Counted from the first letter of the stretch, positions 19,668-27,118 are shown. The stretch: 64,000 bases of DNA from Bacteroidales bacterium (GCA_016709025.1 JADJEQ010000037.1:169501-233500), one strand, 5' to 3'. Numbers and translations are program-made. The notes: generated by a model not told the origin, from the letters alone.

Positions 19668-19675
19668 GAGTTAAA
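19668..19675 (+). promoter_or_regulatory. Candidate -7 box for the MATE leader transcript
   Basis: TATTTTTG matches TAnnTTTG and is followed by GC, as usual in Bacteroidota. The expected start, near 19680, would begin just before the leader ORF at 19689. No good -33 TTG is seen in the T-rich upstream sequence, which overlaps the preceding terminator's tail. Confidence 0.5.
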
Positions 19676-19688
19676 ACGCTTAAGAATT

Positions 19689-19760
19689 ATGAAACCTACC
19701 TGTTCAATTGTATCCCAGCAACCACGGTATTTGTGGCTGAGACCTTATTTGACCGGGTGA
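19689..19760 (+). CDS. Putative 23-residue leader peptide of the MATE exporter
   Basis: ATG at 19689, 23 codons, TGA at 19758-19760. The peptide begins MKPTCSIVSQQ and ends PRYLWLRPYLTG, an aromatic/Arg/Pro-rich C-terminus of the sort that can stall ribosomes. Its last three codons (ACC GGG TGA) overlap the strand GACCGGGT that could form an antiterminator with the left arm of the terminator at 19805. It lies between a -7 box and that terminator, in front of an efflux gene, which fits translational attenuation. This is inferred from position and pairing only. Confidence 0.5.
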   Translation: MKPTCSIVSQQPRYLWLRPYLTG

Positions 19761-19804
19761 GATATTTGATTTGTATCTAGCCTTTTGCTTAAAAAAATAT
19801 AGCG

Positions 19805-19834
19805 ACCCGGTCTGAAATCAGACCGGGTTTTTTG
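19805..19834 (+). terminator. Intrinsic terminator in the MATE leader (attenuator)
   Basis: A perfect 11-bp stem ACCCGGTCTGA (19805-19815) / TCAGACCGGGT (19818-19828) followed by a T-run, only 21 nt before the MATE start codon. The left arm's ACCCGGTC is exactly complementary to GACCGGGT at 19751-19758, giving a mutually exclusive 8-bp antiterminator. Confidence 0.8.
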
Positions 19835-19854
19835 TTAATATTAACTGAACTATC

Positions 19855-21321
19855 ATGAATAAAATAAATACAACCCAACATAATTATATCCTGAAAACCA
19901 GGGAATACCTGAATATGCTCAGGCAGGCACTGTCCGGAGGAGACCAGGACTACACAAGCCTCAAACTAGGCAAAGCGATCTTCCTGCTGGCTATTCCCAT
20001 GGTATTGGAAATGATCATGGAATCCATTTTTGCAATTGTTGATATATTCTTTGTATCAAAACTCGGATCGGATGCCATTGCCGCCGTTGGCCTTACAGAA
20101 TCGATGATGACTGTAGTATATGCGATTGCGGTCGGTTTCAGCGCGGGTACAACGGCACTGGTTTCAAGAAGAATAGGGGAAAAGAATCCCGAAGCTGCCG
20201 CGAAAGCTGCCGGACAGTCAATACTGGCCGGGCTTTTCGTTTCATTCCTGTTGGCCATTCCGGGCATTTTCTACTCCTATGAACTCTTGCGACTGATGGG
20301 GGCAAGTCACGAACTGGCAAGTGTAAATCATGGTTATACACAGATTATGTTCGCCGGGAATGCGGTTATCATGATGCTGTTTATCATCAATGCCGCTTTC
20401 CGGAGTGCCGGAGATGCTGCGCTCTCCATGAGGGTGCTGCTGATAGCCAATGGCATAAACATCATCCTTGACCCTCTGTTGATTTTTGGATATGGCATCA
20501 TTCCATCTCTGGGTATCGAAGGCGCAGCTATTGCAACCAATATCGGCCGGGGATTGGCCGTTGTTTTTCAGTGCTATATACTTTTCAGAGGAAAAATGCG
20601 GATTAAACTCCGACTCGCACACCTGATCCCGGAACTCAGCCTGATGGTTTCATTGATCAAACTTTCAATCGGAGGAATCCTCCAGAACCTCATAGCCACT
20701 GCCAGCTGGATCGTGATGGTACGGATAATTTCTGTTTTCGGAAGTGTTGCAGTTGCAGGCTATACCATTGGAATCAGGATTATTATCTTTTCACTGCTCC
20801 CTTCATGGGGTCTTAGCAATGCCGCATCAACCCTTGTCGGGCAAAATCTGGGTGCAGGTAAACCTGAACGGGCTCAACGGGCAGCATGGATAACCGGATT
20901 CACCAATATGACCCTGCTGGGTTTGATTTCCCTTGTTTTTATTGCCTTCCCCGGGTTCTTTGTCAGGATGTTTATCAACGATACTGAGGTATTAAAGGCT
21001 GGAATTACCTGTTTGCAGATTGTAAGTTCAGGATTCCTCTTTTATGCGTTCGGCATGGTAATGACACAATCGTTAAATGGTGCGGGCGATACCTATACCC
21101 CTACCCTGCTGAATTTCATCTGCTTCTGGCTGATCGAAATTCCACTTGCGTATTTCCTTTCCATCGTAGCCGGGTTTGAAACAAATGGAGTTTATTATGC
21201 TATTGTTATTGCTGAAAGCATACTTACCTTGCTGGGCATCTATGTTTTCAGCAGAGGGAAGTGGAAGTTGAAGAAAGGTGTAAGTCTTTGTGGATTCCAA
21301 TTTATAATTTCTAATTTCTAA
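19855..21321 (+). CDS. MATE family multidrug/Na+-coupled efflux transporter
   Basis: 488 residues. A hydrophilic N-terminus of ~40 residues precedes twelve predicted transmembrane helices; the first contains IFLLAIPMVLEMIMESIFAI and the second half repeats the pattern (GRGLAVVFQCYILFRGKMRI; GLSNAASTLVGQNLGAGKPERA). MATE exporters expel cationic drugs or metabolites using Na+ or H+ gradients. A leader ORF and terminator precede it, suggesting expression induced by ribosome stalling. The last ~10 residues are encoded by AT-rich sequence resembling the octamer spacer repeats, so the original C-terminus may have been altered. Confidence 0.93.
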   Translation: MNKINTTQHNYILKTREYLNMLRQALSGGDQDYTSLKLGKAIFLLAIPMVLEMIMESIFAIVDIFFVSKLGSDAIAAVGLTESMMTVVYAIAVGFSAGTTALVSRRIGEKNPEAAAKAAGQSILAGLFVSFLLAIPGIFYSYELLRLMGASHELASVNHGYTQIMFAGNAVIMMLFIINAAFRSAGDAALSMRVLLIANGINIILDPLLIFGYGIIPSLGIEGAAIATNIGRGLAVVFQCYILFRGKMRIKLRLAHLIPELSLMVSLIKLSIGGILQNLIATASWIVMVRIISVFGSVAVAGYTIGIRIIIFSLLPSWGLSNAASTLVGQNLGAGKPERAQRAAWITGFTNMTLLGLISLVFIAFPGFFVRMFINDTEVLKAGITCLQIVSSGFLFYAFGMVMTQSLNGAGDTYTPTLLNFICFWLIEIPLAYFLSIVAGFETNGVYYAIVIAESILTLLGIYVFSRGKWKLKKGVSLCGFQFIISNF

Positions 21322-21332
21322 TAATTCCCAAT

Positions 21333-21369
21333 AAAAAATAGCCGTAGCGTCCCGCTACGGCTATTTTTT
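21333..21369 (+). terminator. Terminator after the MATE gene
   Basis: TAGCCGTAGCG / CGCTACGGCTA stem flanked by an A-run on the left and a T-run on the right, so it can work on both strands. Confidence 0.92.
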
Positions 21370-21377
21370 TGGAGCAC

Positions 21378-21520
21378 AATCTTCCAATCTTTCAATATTC
21401 CAATATTCCATCATTCCATCATTCCATTATTCCAATTTGCTAATCATCCAATCTACTAATTTGCGAATCTACTAATTTGCTAATCTGCTAATCATCTAAT
21501 CTGCTCATTTCCAACATTCC
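21378..21520. repeat. Degenerate octamer array (AATCTGCT / ATCATTCC units)
   Basis: About 18 consecutive units of 8 bp (for example AATATTCC, ATCATTCC, AATTTGCT, AATCTACT, AATCTGCT) lie between the converging MATE and ornithine aminotransferase genes. Near-identical units recur at 35430-35560 and 35660-35800. Not coding. Confidence 0.85.
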
Positions 21521-21523
21521 CCA

Positions 21524-21582
21524 CAAAAAAAGGGCCTTTGTAAGGAAACGACATGTCGTGTCCCTACAAAGGCCATTTTTTC
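21524..21582 (-). terminator. Terminator of the ornithine aminotransferase gene
   Basis: A long interrupted hairpin (GGCCTTTGTA ... TACAAAGGCC, with ACGACATGTCGT at its tip) flanked by an A-run at its left end, which is a T-run on the minus strand. It lies just downstream of the minus-strand gene ending at 21594. Confidence 0.85.
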
Positions 21583-21593
21583 CGGAACACAAT

Positions 21594-22817
21594 CTACTCG
21601 AATGCCTGAATTGACTTAACAATCCTTGTAATTGCTTCTCGCAGTTGCTCTTCGGTAATTACCAACGGAGGTGCAAAGCGGATAATATCACCATGGGTGG
21701 GTTTTGCGAGAACGCCGTTTTCTTTCATCTTCAAACAGACATCCCAGGCTTCTTTGCCATTTTTCGGCCGGATAACCACTGCGTTCAGCAAACCTTTACC
21801 ACGAACCAGGGCAATCATATCTGATTTAACGGCCCTGAGTTCAGTGCGGAAAATATTTCCAAGATACTCAGCACGTTCAGCCAGGTTTTCATCTTTGATA
21901 ACCTGCAGGGCTTCCATGGCCACGCGCGCTGCCACAGGATTTCCGCCAAAGGTGGAACCATGTTCACCTGGTTTAATGCAAAGCATAATATCATCGTCGG
22001 CCAGCACTGCAGAAACAGGGTAAACGCCTCCGGAAAGGGCTTTCCCCAGAATCAGCACATCGGGTCTGACATTCTCGTGATCACAGGCAAGCAGTCTGCC
22101 GGTACGTGCGATACCTGTCTGTACCTCATCGGCGATAAAAAGAACATTTTTCTCTTTACACATTGCGTATGATTTTGCCAGATAGCCTTCATCGGGAACA
22201 AAAACACCTGCTTCACCCTGAATCGGTTCAACCAGAAAACCGGCAACGTTGGGATCTTTCAAAGCCTCCGCCAATGCATTCAGATCGTTGTAGGGTATTT
22301 TGATAAAACCCGGGGTAAACGGACCAAATCCACCATAGGAATCAGGATCGGTTGACATGGAAATAACCGTAATGGTCCTTCCGTGGAAGTTACCATCACA
22401 CACAATGATCTTAGCCTGATTCTCGGGAACACCTTTTTTTAAATAGGCCCACTTCCTGCAGAGTTTAAGGGCAGTTTCATCGGCTTCGGCCCCGGTATTC
22501 ATCGGTAGCACTTTGTCGTAACCAAAATACTCAGTTACATATTTCTCGTAAACGCCCAGTGAGTCATTGTAGAAAGCCCTTGAAGTCAGGGTCATTTCAG
22601 AAGCCTGATCAACCAGCGCTTTGATGATTCTGGGGTGACAGTGTCCCTGGTTTACGGCAGAATAGGCCGAAAGAAAATCAAAATACTGTTTACCTTCAAC
22701 ATCCCAAACCTCGGCGCCTACGCCTTTGGCCAGTACAACAGGCAATGGATGGTAATTGTGTGCTCCGTACTTTTCTTCCAGATGCATCAGTTGTTCTGAT
22801 GTCAATTTCTCATTCAT
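21594..22817 (-). CDS. rocD: Ornithine--oxo-acid aminotransferase
   Basis: 407 residues from ATG at 22817 (MNEKLTSEQLMHLEEKYGAH); an upstream TTG would add 13 unconserved residues. It is a class III PLP-dependent aminotransferase: NTGAEADETALKLCRKW, GNFHGRT, VEPIQGEAG, FIADEVQTGIARTGR, and the cofactor lysine in LILGKALSGG. The sequence matches ornithine delta-aminotransferase, which converts ornithine and 2-oxoglutarate to glutamate-5-semialdehyde and glutamate, linking arginine breakdown to proline/glutamate. It is monocistronic. A TAnnTTTG box (TATCTTTG, minus strand, 22865-22872) lies about 50 nt upstream. Confidence 0.94.
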   Translation of the reverse strand: MNEKLTSEQLMHLEEKYGAHNYHPLPVVLAKGVGAEVWDVEGKQYFDFLSAYSAVNQGHCHPRIIKALVDQASEMTLTSRAFYNDSLGVYEKYVTEYFGYDKVLPMNTGAEADETALKLCRKWAYLKKGVPENQAKIIVCDGNFHGRTITVISMSTDPDSYGGFGPFTPGFIKIPYNDLNALAEALKDPNVAGFLVEPIQGEAGVFVPDEGYLAKSYAMCKEKNVLFIADEVQTGIARTGRLLACDHENVRPDVLILGKALSGGVYPVSAVLADDDIMLCIKPGEHGSTFGGNPVAARVAMEALQVIKDENLAERAEYLGNIFRTELRAVKSDMIALVRGKGLLNAVVIRPKNGKEAWDVCLKMKENGVLAKPTHGDIIRFAPPLVITEEQLREAITRIVKSIQAFE

Positions 22818-23070
22818 AATTAAAAATTTATATAGTGTTAAAAACTGTTTTTGCAATTTTGGAGCAAAGATATGACTTTAAAATTGCCTCGGAGAGAAGG
22901 TGCTGAAATTTTGTAAATAGTATGCAAATAGGTTGAGATTAAGGCTAAGGGTAAACCTGCGCGCCTGAAGTGTGGCGGGTAAACCTGGCAGATAATTTAG
23001 GTTTTAAAATAAGTTGTTTAGCCGGTGGCTGATGATCCTATGCTAAACCAGGCCGTAGTATTATGTTAAT

Positions 23071-23187
23071 CTGAATCTCAATCTCAACCTTAACCTTAAC
23101 CTTAACCTTAACCTTTTTTGTCACCCTGAGCGGAGTCGAAGGGTCAACCTCAACCTTAACCTTAACCTTAACCTTAGCCTCATCCTG
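23071..23187. repeat. Hexamer array (AACCTT) interrupted by a CCCTGAGCGGAGTCGAAGGG motif
   Basis: Runs of AACCTT/CAACCT hexamers before and after a short insert, GTCACCCTGAGCGGAGTCGA (from 23120) continuing AGGGTC to 23145. That insert resembles a short sequence repeated in many unrelated bacterial genomes. The rest of the 22818-23277 spacer shows only the promoters noted. Confidence 0.75.
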
Positions 23188-23216
23188 GTTTATCAAATCA
23201 CAAAAATTTGTTAATA

Positions 23217-23248
23217 TTTCTTATTTAGAATGATTATGCTTAACTTTG
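23217..23248 (+). promoter_or_regulatory. Bacteroidota-type promoter for the patatin gene
   Basis: TTTG at 23217-23220, a 20-nt spacer, then TAACTTTG at 23241-23248, a near-ideal match. The gene starts 30 nt further on. Confidence 0.7.
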
Positions 23249-23277
23249 ATTAATTAATCATATAATCTTATAAGGAA

Positions 23278-24326
23278 ATGAAAAAAATCAGGATTCTGTC
23301 AATCGACGGAGGGGGTATCAGGGGGATACTTCCGGGAGTTATTTTAACGTATATCGAAGAGCGCCTGATGGCAAAAGAAGGTAAAGATGCCCGGATCAGC
23401 GATTATTTTGACATGATTGCCGGCACAAGTACCGGTGGAATTCTAACCTGCACCTACCTGATTCCCCAGCGCGACAGCAATGGAAAATCGACCGGTAGAC
23501 CAAAACTCACCGCTAAACAGGCAGTTGACATTTACCTCGACAGGGGTGATGACATTTTCAGACTTTCCATGTGGCAGCAGTTTAAGAGCAAGAAAGGCTT
23601 AGTTGATGAGAAATACGATTCAAGCGAGCTCGAAAAAGCCCTGAATGACTATTTCGGCGAAACCCTTCTCAGCGAACTGCTGAGGCCCTGCCTGATTACA
23701 TCCTACGATGTAAAAAGCAGAAGAGCCCACTTTTTTACGCAGATTGATGCAAAAGAAACGCCTACCCATGATTTCCTCGTCAGGGAAGTAGCCAGGGCAA
23801 CATCCGCAGCGCCTACCTACTTTGAAGTAGCAAGGGTTAAATCGACCTATGGCTCACCATTCCCACTCGTGGATGGTGGTGTATTTGCGAACAATCCTGC
23901 CATGTGCGCATATGCAGAAGCACGTGGCACTATGTTCTCGAAAGAATTAAACGATCCTGAAAAACCCGACAAACCCCATGCACATGATATGATAGTCGTT
24001 TCAATCGGTACAGGTTCTTCCGCCAAACCATATCAGTATGATGATGTGAAAAACTGGGGCATGATTCAGTGGATTCAACCGATCATTGATATTATGATGT
24101 CGGGAAACTCAGAAACAGTAAGTTATCAGTTAAGGAAAATCTGGGAAACCACCAGCACCCCGATAATTATATCAGGCTGGAGCCCTCGTTGTATGAGGCT
24201 AAAAGCGACATGGACGATGCATCACCAAAGAACCTGATGGCATTGAAAGAAGCTGGGTTGAAATTTGTTTCGGATAATGACAAACTGCTGGATTCGATCG
24301 TGGATAAGTTGATTGTAAATAAATAG
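23278..24326 (+). pseudogene. Patatin-like phospholipase, frameshifted near the C-terminus
   Basis: The intact part has the patatin catalytic features: oxyanion loop DGGGIRG (residues ~10-16), nucleophile Ser in AGTSTGG (~49-55) and the catalytic Asp in VDGGVFANNP (~197-206). The initial frame reads 319 residues to a stop at 24237, but the tail after WETTSTP is unlike the family. The +1 frame gives the expected end (DNYIRLEPSLYEAKSDMDD ... LIVNK) to the stop at 24326. Adding one C to the CCCC run at 24158-24161 restores a 349-residue protein. The catalytic domain precedes the break, so the shortened product could be active. The enzyme would hydrolyse phospholipid or neutral-lipid esters. No cyclase gene is nearby, so a CBASS role is not supported. 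Confidence 0.88.
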
Positions 24327-24337
24327 GCTTTCCCGGC

Positions 24338-24512
24338 GCTGGTGCACGTCTTATATTCTGAAGCGTAACAACCCAGCGGGGTTTCACTTTCCCGGGGGGG
24401 GGGGTGCGGGGGGGGGGGGGGTGGCGGCTTATTTCCTGACGCGTGACCAGCGCCGTTCGCATTTTCCACTGGCACAAATCCCGCTGGCGCAAGTCTGTGA
24501 CTTGTGCCTAAA
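24338..24512. repeat. REP-like palindrome cluster with poly-G runs
   Basis: Short palindromes: GTGCACGTCTTATATTCTGA (from 24342), a second CTTATTTCCTGACGCG at 24428-24443, and at 24486-24508 the arms GGCGCAAGTC and GACTTGTGCC around TGT, identical to a copy at 31787-31809. Between them lie G11 (24394-24404) and G14 (24408-24421), separated by TGC. The poly-G may be genuine or a sequencing artefact at a hairpin. Confidence 0.65.
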
Positions 24513-24527
24513 AATGTCCATAAAATA

Positions 24528-24563
24528 CGAAAGGTGAAACCGATAACCGGTTTCACCTTTCGC
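24528..24563. terminator. Bidirectional terminator between patatin and ccmE
   Basis: A perfect 15-bp stem CGAAAGGTGAAACCG / CGGTTTCACCTTTCG between convergent genes. It could serve either strand, although flanking T-runs are short. Confidence 0.7.
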
Positions 24564-24591
24564 TTTGTAAGTTTAGACAACTTAAGTAATT

Positions 24592-25011
24592 CTAATTTTT
24601 CACAGATTCATAACCTTTGTCCGAAAATTCAGCAGGTTTCTTTTCATCATTGTATTTCGAAGGACACTTCAGGTTCATTTTGTGCGCCTTGAATTCACCA
24701 TCCTTCATTTTTCCGATGACAACAATCTGGTCAAGCTTCTCAAAATCCTGGGGCTTGCTGTCGGTATAACGAACTTTCATTTCCGCCCCCTTGTTGTCGA
24801 GCATATAGAATGTAAAGCTGTTCGCATCCTTTCGTGCATCAAAATCAATGGGCTTACCGGGAGCTAATTTCCCGATTACATGAAACTCCCTGCCCGGACT
24901 GGCTTCGGCTTCTGAAAAACCGGCATAGGTGGAAGTATTCACCGAAAGGCTCATGATCACACCAATAGCAGCTACTAATAAAATCAGTATGAGAATATGT
25001 ATTTTTTTCAT
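24592..25011 (-). CDS. ccmE: Cytochrome c maturation protein CcmE (Cys-type haem chaperone)
   Basis: 139 residues: an N-terminal membrane anchor (~5-22), then the periplasmic OB-fold (REFHVIGKLAPG, FTFYMLDNKGAEMKVRYTDS, IVVIGKMKDGEFKAHKMNLKCPSKY). The haem-attachment site reads Cys-Pro-Ser-Lys-Tyr (CxxxY) instead of the enterobacterial His-containing HxxxY, a variant known from some deltaproteobacteria and archaea. It receives haem from CcmC for transfer to apocytochromes c. It is last in the minus-strand run ccmB-ccmC-ccmD-ccmE. Confidence 0.92.
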   Translation of the reverse strand: MKKIHILILILLVAAIGVIMSLSVNTSTYAGFSEAEASPGREFHVIGKLAPGKPIDFDARKDANSFTFYMLDNKGAEMKVRYTDSKPQDFEKLDQIVVIGKMKDGEFKAHKMNLKCPSKYNDEKKPAEFSDKGYESVKN

Positions 25012-25107
25012 GGTTTACAACTTAATGGTTCACGGATACAAAAATAAGCAATATTCTTTCCGGCATTACATTACCGGATTAAGAAACATTCTATATTGTG
25101 AAGGCCA

Positions 25108-25152
25108 GGTGAAAAATAAAAAGTGAAAAGTGAAAAGTGAAAAGTAAAAAAG
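25108..25152. repeat. Heptamer array (GTGAAAA), plus orientation
   Basis: Tandem GTGAAAA/GTAAAAA units in the ccmD-ccmE spacer. The same unit occurs in the opposite orientation at 25616-25663, on the other side of ccmD. Confidence 0.8.
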
Positions 25153-25217
25153 ACGAAACCGATTGAGTAACGGAACATTCATTTCATTCAATGCGAAAGT
25201 TTACGCCAGGCATTGTA

Positions 25218-25361
25218 CTAGTTTGATTTGCCATTCAATTCATTCTGTTTTTGCTCTATCCTCGAAATCTTTCTGTCGAGCAGGTACAGGTATATTCCCA
25301 ATCCTGTAAAAATGATCGCCATTACGATCGCGACTACGAGATATTTATCTTCACCTACCAT
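25218..25361 (-). CDS. CcmD family small membrane protein
   Basis: 47 residues from ATG at 25361 (MVGEDKYLVVAIVMAIIFTG); longer in-frame starts would add residues from repeat sequence. It has a single transmembrane helix (~7-27) followed by a charged cytoplasmic tail (LLDRKISRIEQKQNEL). Size, topology and position between ccmC and ccmE match CcmD, the small subunit that stabilises the CcmABCD haem-handling complex. Confidence 0.75.
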   Translation of the reverse strand: MVGEDKYLVVAIVMAIIFTGLGIYLYLLDRKISRIEQKQNELNGKSN

Positions 25362-25392
25362 ATTTTTTTGATTTTTTAAATTAAACAATCGT

Positions 25393-25663
25393 TTGTTCAA
25401 CAGTTCAAACACAGTTCAAAGGTTCAAGAGTTCAAAGGTTCAAGAGTTACATGGTTTCAGAATTACAAGGTTTCAGAGTTACAAAGTTGAAGAGTTACGG
25501 TAATCCGTGACTTCGACAGATCTCCCATTCACACATTCTCCCTCTCTCCCACTCACCCACTCACTCCACATAATTCGCTACACATCTCTCAGTCTCTATG
25601 TCTCTAAGTCTCCTTTTTCACTCTTCACTTTTCACTTTTCTCTTTTCACTTTTCACTCTTCAC
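25393..25663. repeat. Octamer arrays and a TTTTCAC heptamer array between ccmC and ccmD
   Basis: 25393-25500 is built of 8-bp units (GTTCAAAG, GTTCAAGA, GTTACATG, GTTTCAGA). 25532-25615 holds CT-rich 8-bp units (CTCTCTCC, CACTCACC, TCTCTAAG). 25616-25663 is a heptamer array (TTTTCAC/TCTTCAC), the inverted form of the array at 25108. The tract lies inside what should be one ccm transcript and runs up to the ccmC stop codon. Confidence 0.85.
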
Positions 25664-26326
25664 TCACTTCTGCACGACCTGCATAAGTCTGCGTTTGCGC
25701 GTTCTGATCTGAAGTAACCAGTATGCGGTAATTATCCATCCGATTGCCGCCGGATAAAACACCATGCGCATGGTTATATCCAGGCCTTCCATGGTTGATG
25801 AATTGCCACCCTTTCCGGGATGCAGCGAACTTTCAGCCAATCGTGGCAGCACACCCAGGAAAATCACCAGCAGCATAAAAGCAAAAATATTGTACACGGC
25901 TGAAATCCTGGCCCGCATAGCCTTTTCGTCGATAGAACTTCTGAGAATTGTATATGCCAGATACGCCATCATGCTGACTGCGGCTCCGTTAAGTTGTGGG
26001 TCGTTGGTCCAGAAATCACCCCAGGTGAATTTTGCCCATACCATACCGGTTGTCAGCCCCAATATACCAAAGAATATTCCGTTGTTAACCGATTCAGATG
26101 CCATCAGATCATGCTCCGGTTTGAATCCCGATAAATACCGGATACTGTAAACCAGCGAGGTTCCAAACATGGTAAACATAACAAACCACATGGGAACATG
26201 ATAAAACAGGTTGCGAATGGTATCGCGAATTACCGGTAAATCAGGTACATCAATCAGCTGACCGGCGATCACTGAGTAAAGTATCAGTGCCGGCCCTGCG
26301 AGTTTCCACCAAATTCCTTTTATCAT
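25664..26326 (-). CDS. ccmC: Haem exporter/cytochrome c biogenesis protein CcmC
   Basis: 220 residues, six predicted transmembrane helices. The conserved His is in NLFYHVPMWFVMF (residues ~39-51) and the periplasmic haem-binding loop is KFTWGDFWTNDPQLNG (~100-115). This is the tryptophan-rich WWD motif in a reduced form, with Asn where proteobacterial CcmC has Trp. CcmC presents haem to CcmE. It starts 20 nt after ccmB, so the two are co-transcribed. Confidence 0.92.
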   Translation of the reverse strand: MIKGIWWKLAGPALILYSVIAGQLIDVPDLPVIRDTIRNLFYHVPMWFVMFTMFGTSLVYSIRYLSGFKPEHDLMASESVNNGIFFGILGLTTGMVWAKFTWGDFWTNDPQLNGAAVSMMAYLAYTILRSSIDEKAMRARISAVYNIFAFMLLVIFLGVLPRLAESSLHPGKGGNSSTMEGLDITMRMVFYPAAIGWIITAYWLLQIRTRKRRLMQVVQK

Positions 26327-26345
26327 AAACTTTTCAGTTTTTTGG

Positions 26346-27002
26346 TTAATCTCTCCAAAGATAAGGGAAGAGAATTACTGCAAGGATTATTACAACAGCA
26401 TCAATTAAAAACAATGCCGATAAATTTTTTAAGATTTCGGCTACAATCAGGCCTTCTTTCAGTGCCAGCCTGCATGCATTGACCAATAATAAAAGCATCG
26501 GTACAACCACCGGAAAACCCAGGATAGCCATCAATGCTGCATTGTTACCGCTGCGTGAAGCAATGGCTGAGACCATGGTCAGTGCTCCGGAAATCCCAAT
26601 ACATCCCAAAAGGAATGCCGGAAGAAAAAGATACAGGTTAAAACCCGGAAATCCCATAAATACAATGAAAACCAACAGGCTGAGCACCCCCAGAACCACC
26701 ATCAGTAAAGCATTGTACACAATTTTACTGAGTACTACCGAAACAGCCGGAGCCAGCATAAAATAATACAGCCTGCGTGAAGCACTTTCCTGAACGAAAC
26801 TCTTTGAAACTGCATTGAATGCAGCAAACAGAAGAATTATCCAAAACAGGGCAATCCAGGCATTTTCATCGATAACCCGCCCGAAACAAAGCTGTACAAC
26901 AAAAATAGTTGAAACCACATAGAGCAATATGCCATTGATGGCATACTTCTGCCTGAGTTCCAGCAGCAGATCCTTGCGTACAAGTTCCTTTATTTCTTTC
27001 AA
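26346..27002 (-). CDS. ccmB: Haem exporter subunit CcmB
   Basis: 218 residues. A charged cytoplasmic N-terminus (KELVRKDLLLELRQKYAING) precedes six hydrophobic helices, the layout of CcmB, the permease partner of the CcmA ATPase. CcmA is not in the window, nor are CcmF, CcmG or CcmH, so the rest of the pathway must lie elsewhere or follow another system. Confidence 0.92.
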   Translation of the reverse strand: MKEIKELVRKDLLLELRQKYAINGILLYVVSTIFVVQLCFGRVIDENAWIALFWIILLFAAFNAVSKSFVQESASRRLYYFMLAPAVSVVLSKIVYNALLMVVLGVLSLLVFIVFMGFPGFNLYLFLPAFLLGCIGISGALTMVSAIASRSGNNAALMAILGFPVVVPMLLLLVNACRLALKEGLIVAEILKNLSALFLIDAVVIILAVILFPYLWRD

Positions 27003-27118
27003 ATTCCGGCCTTTAGTCTGATAATTACATTAAAGATTTCCGATAATATTTTTTATTGTTTATATTATCAATGCTTTAGAAATGAAGACATCGAATTTTA
27101 AACAACTAAAAATCACTC

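Noticed and set aside
19730..19830. TPP riboswitch (CTGAGA motif near 19738)
   Set aside because: The rest of the TPP consensus is missing and the sequence is explained by the leader ORF plus terminator; the downstream gene is an exporter without a thiamine link I could see.
23278..24326. Patatin as a CBASS (CapV-like) effector
   Set aside because: No cyclic-oligonucleotide synthase or CBASS ancillary gene adjoins it; neighbours are rocD and ccm genes, and it has its own promoter.
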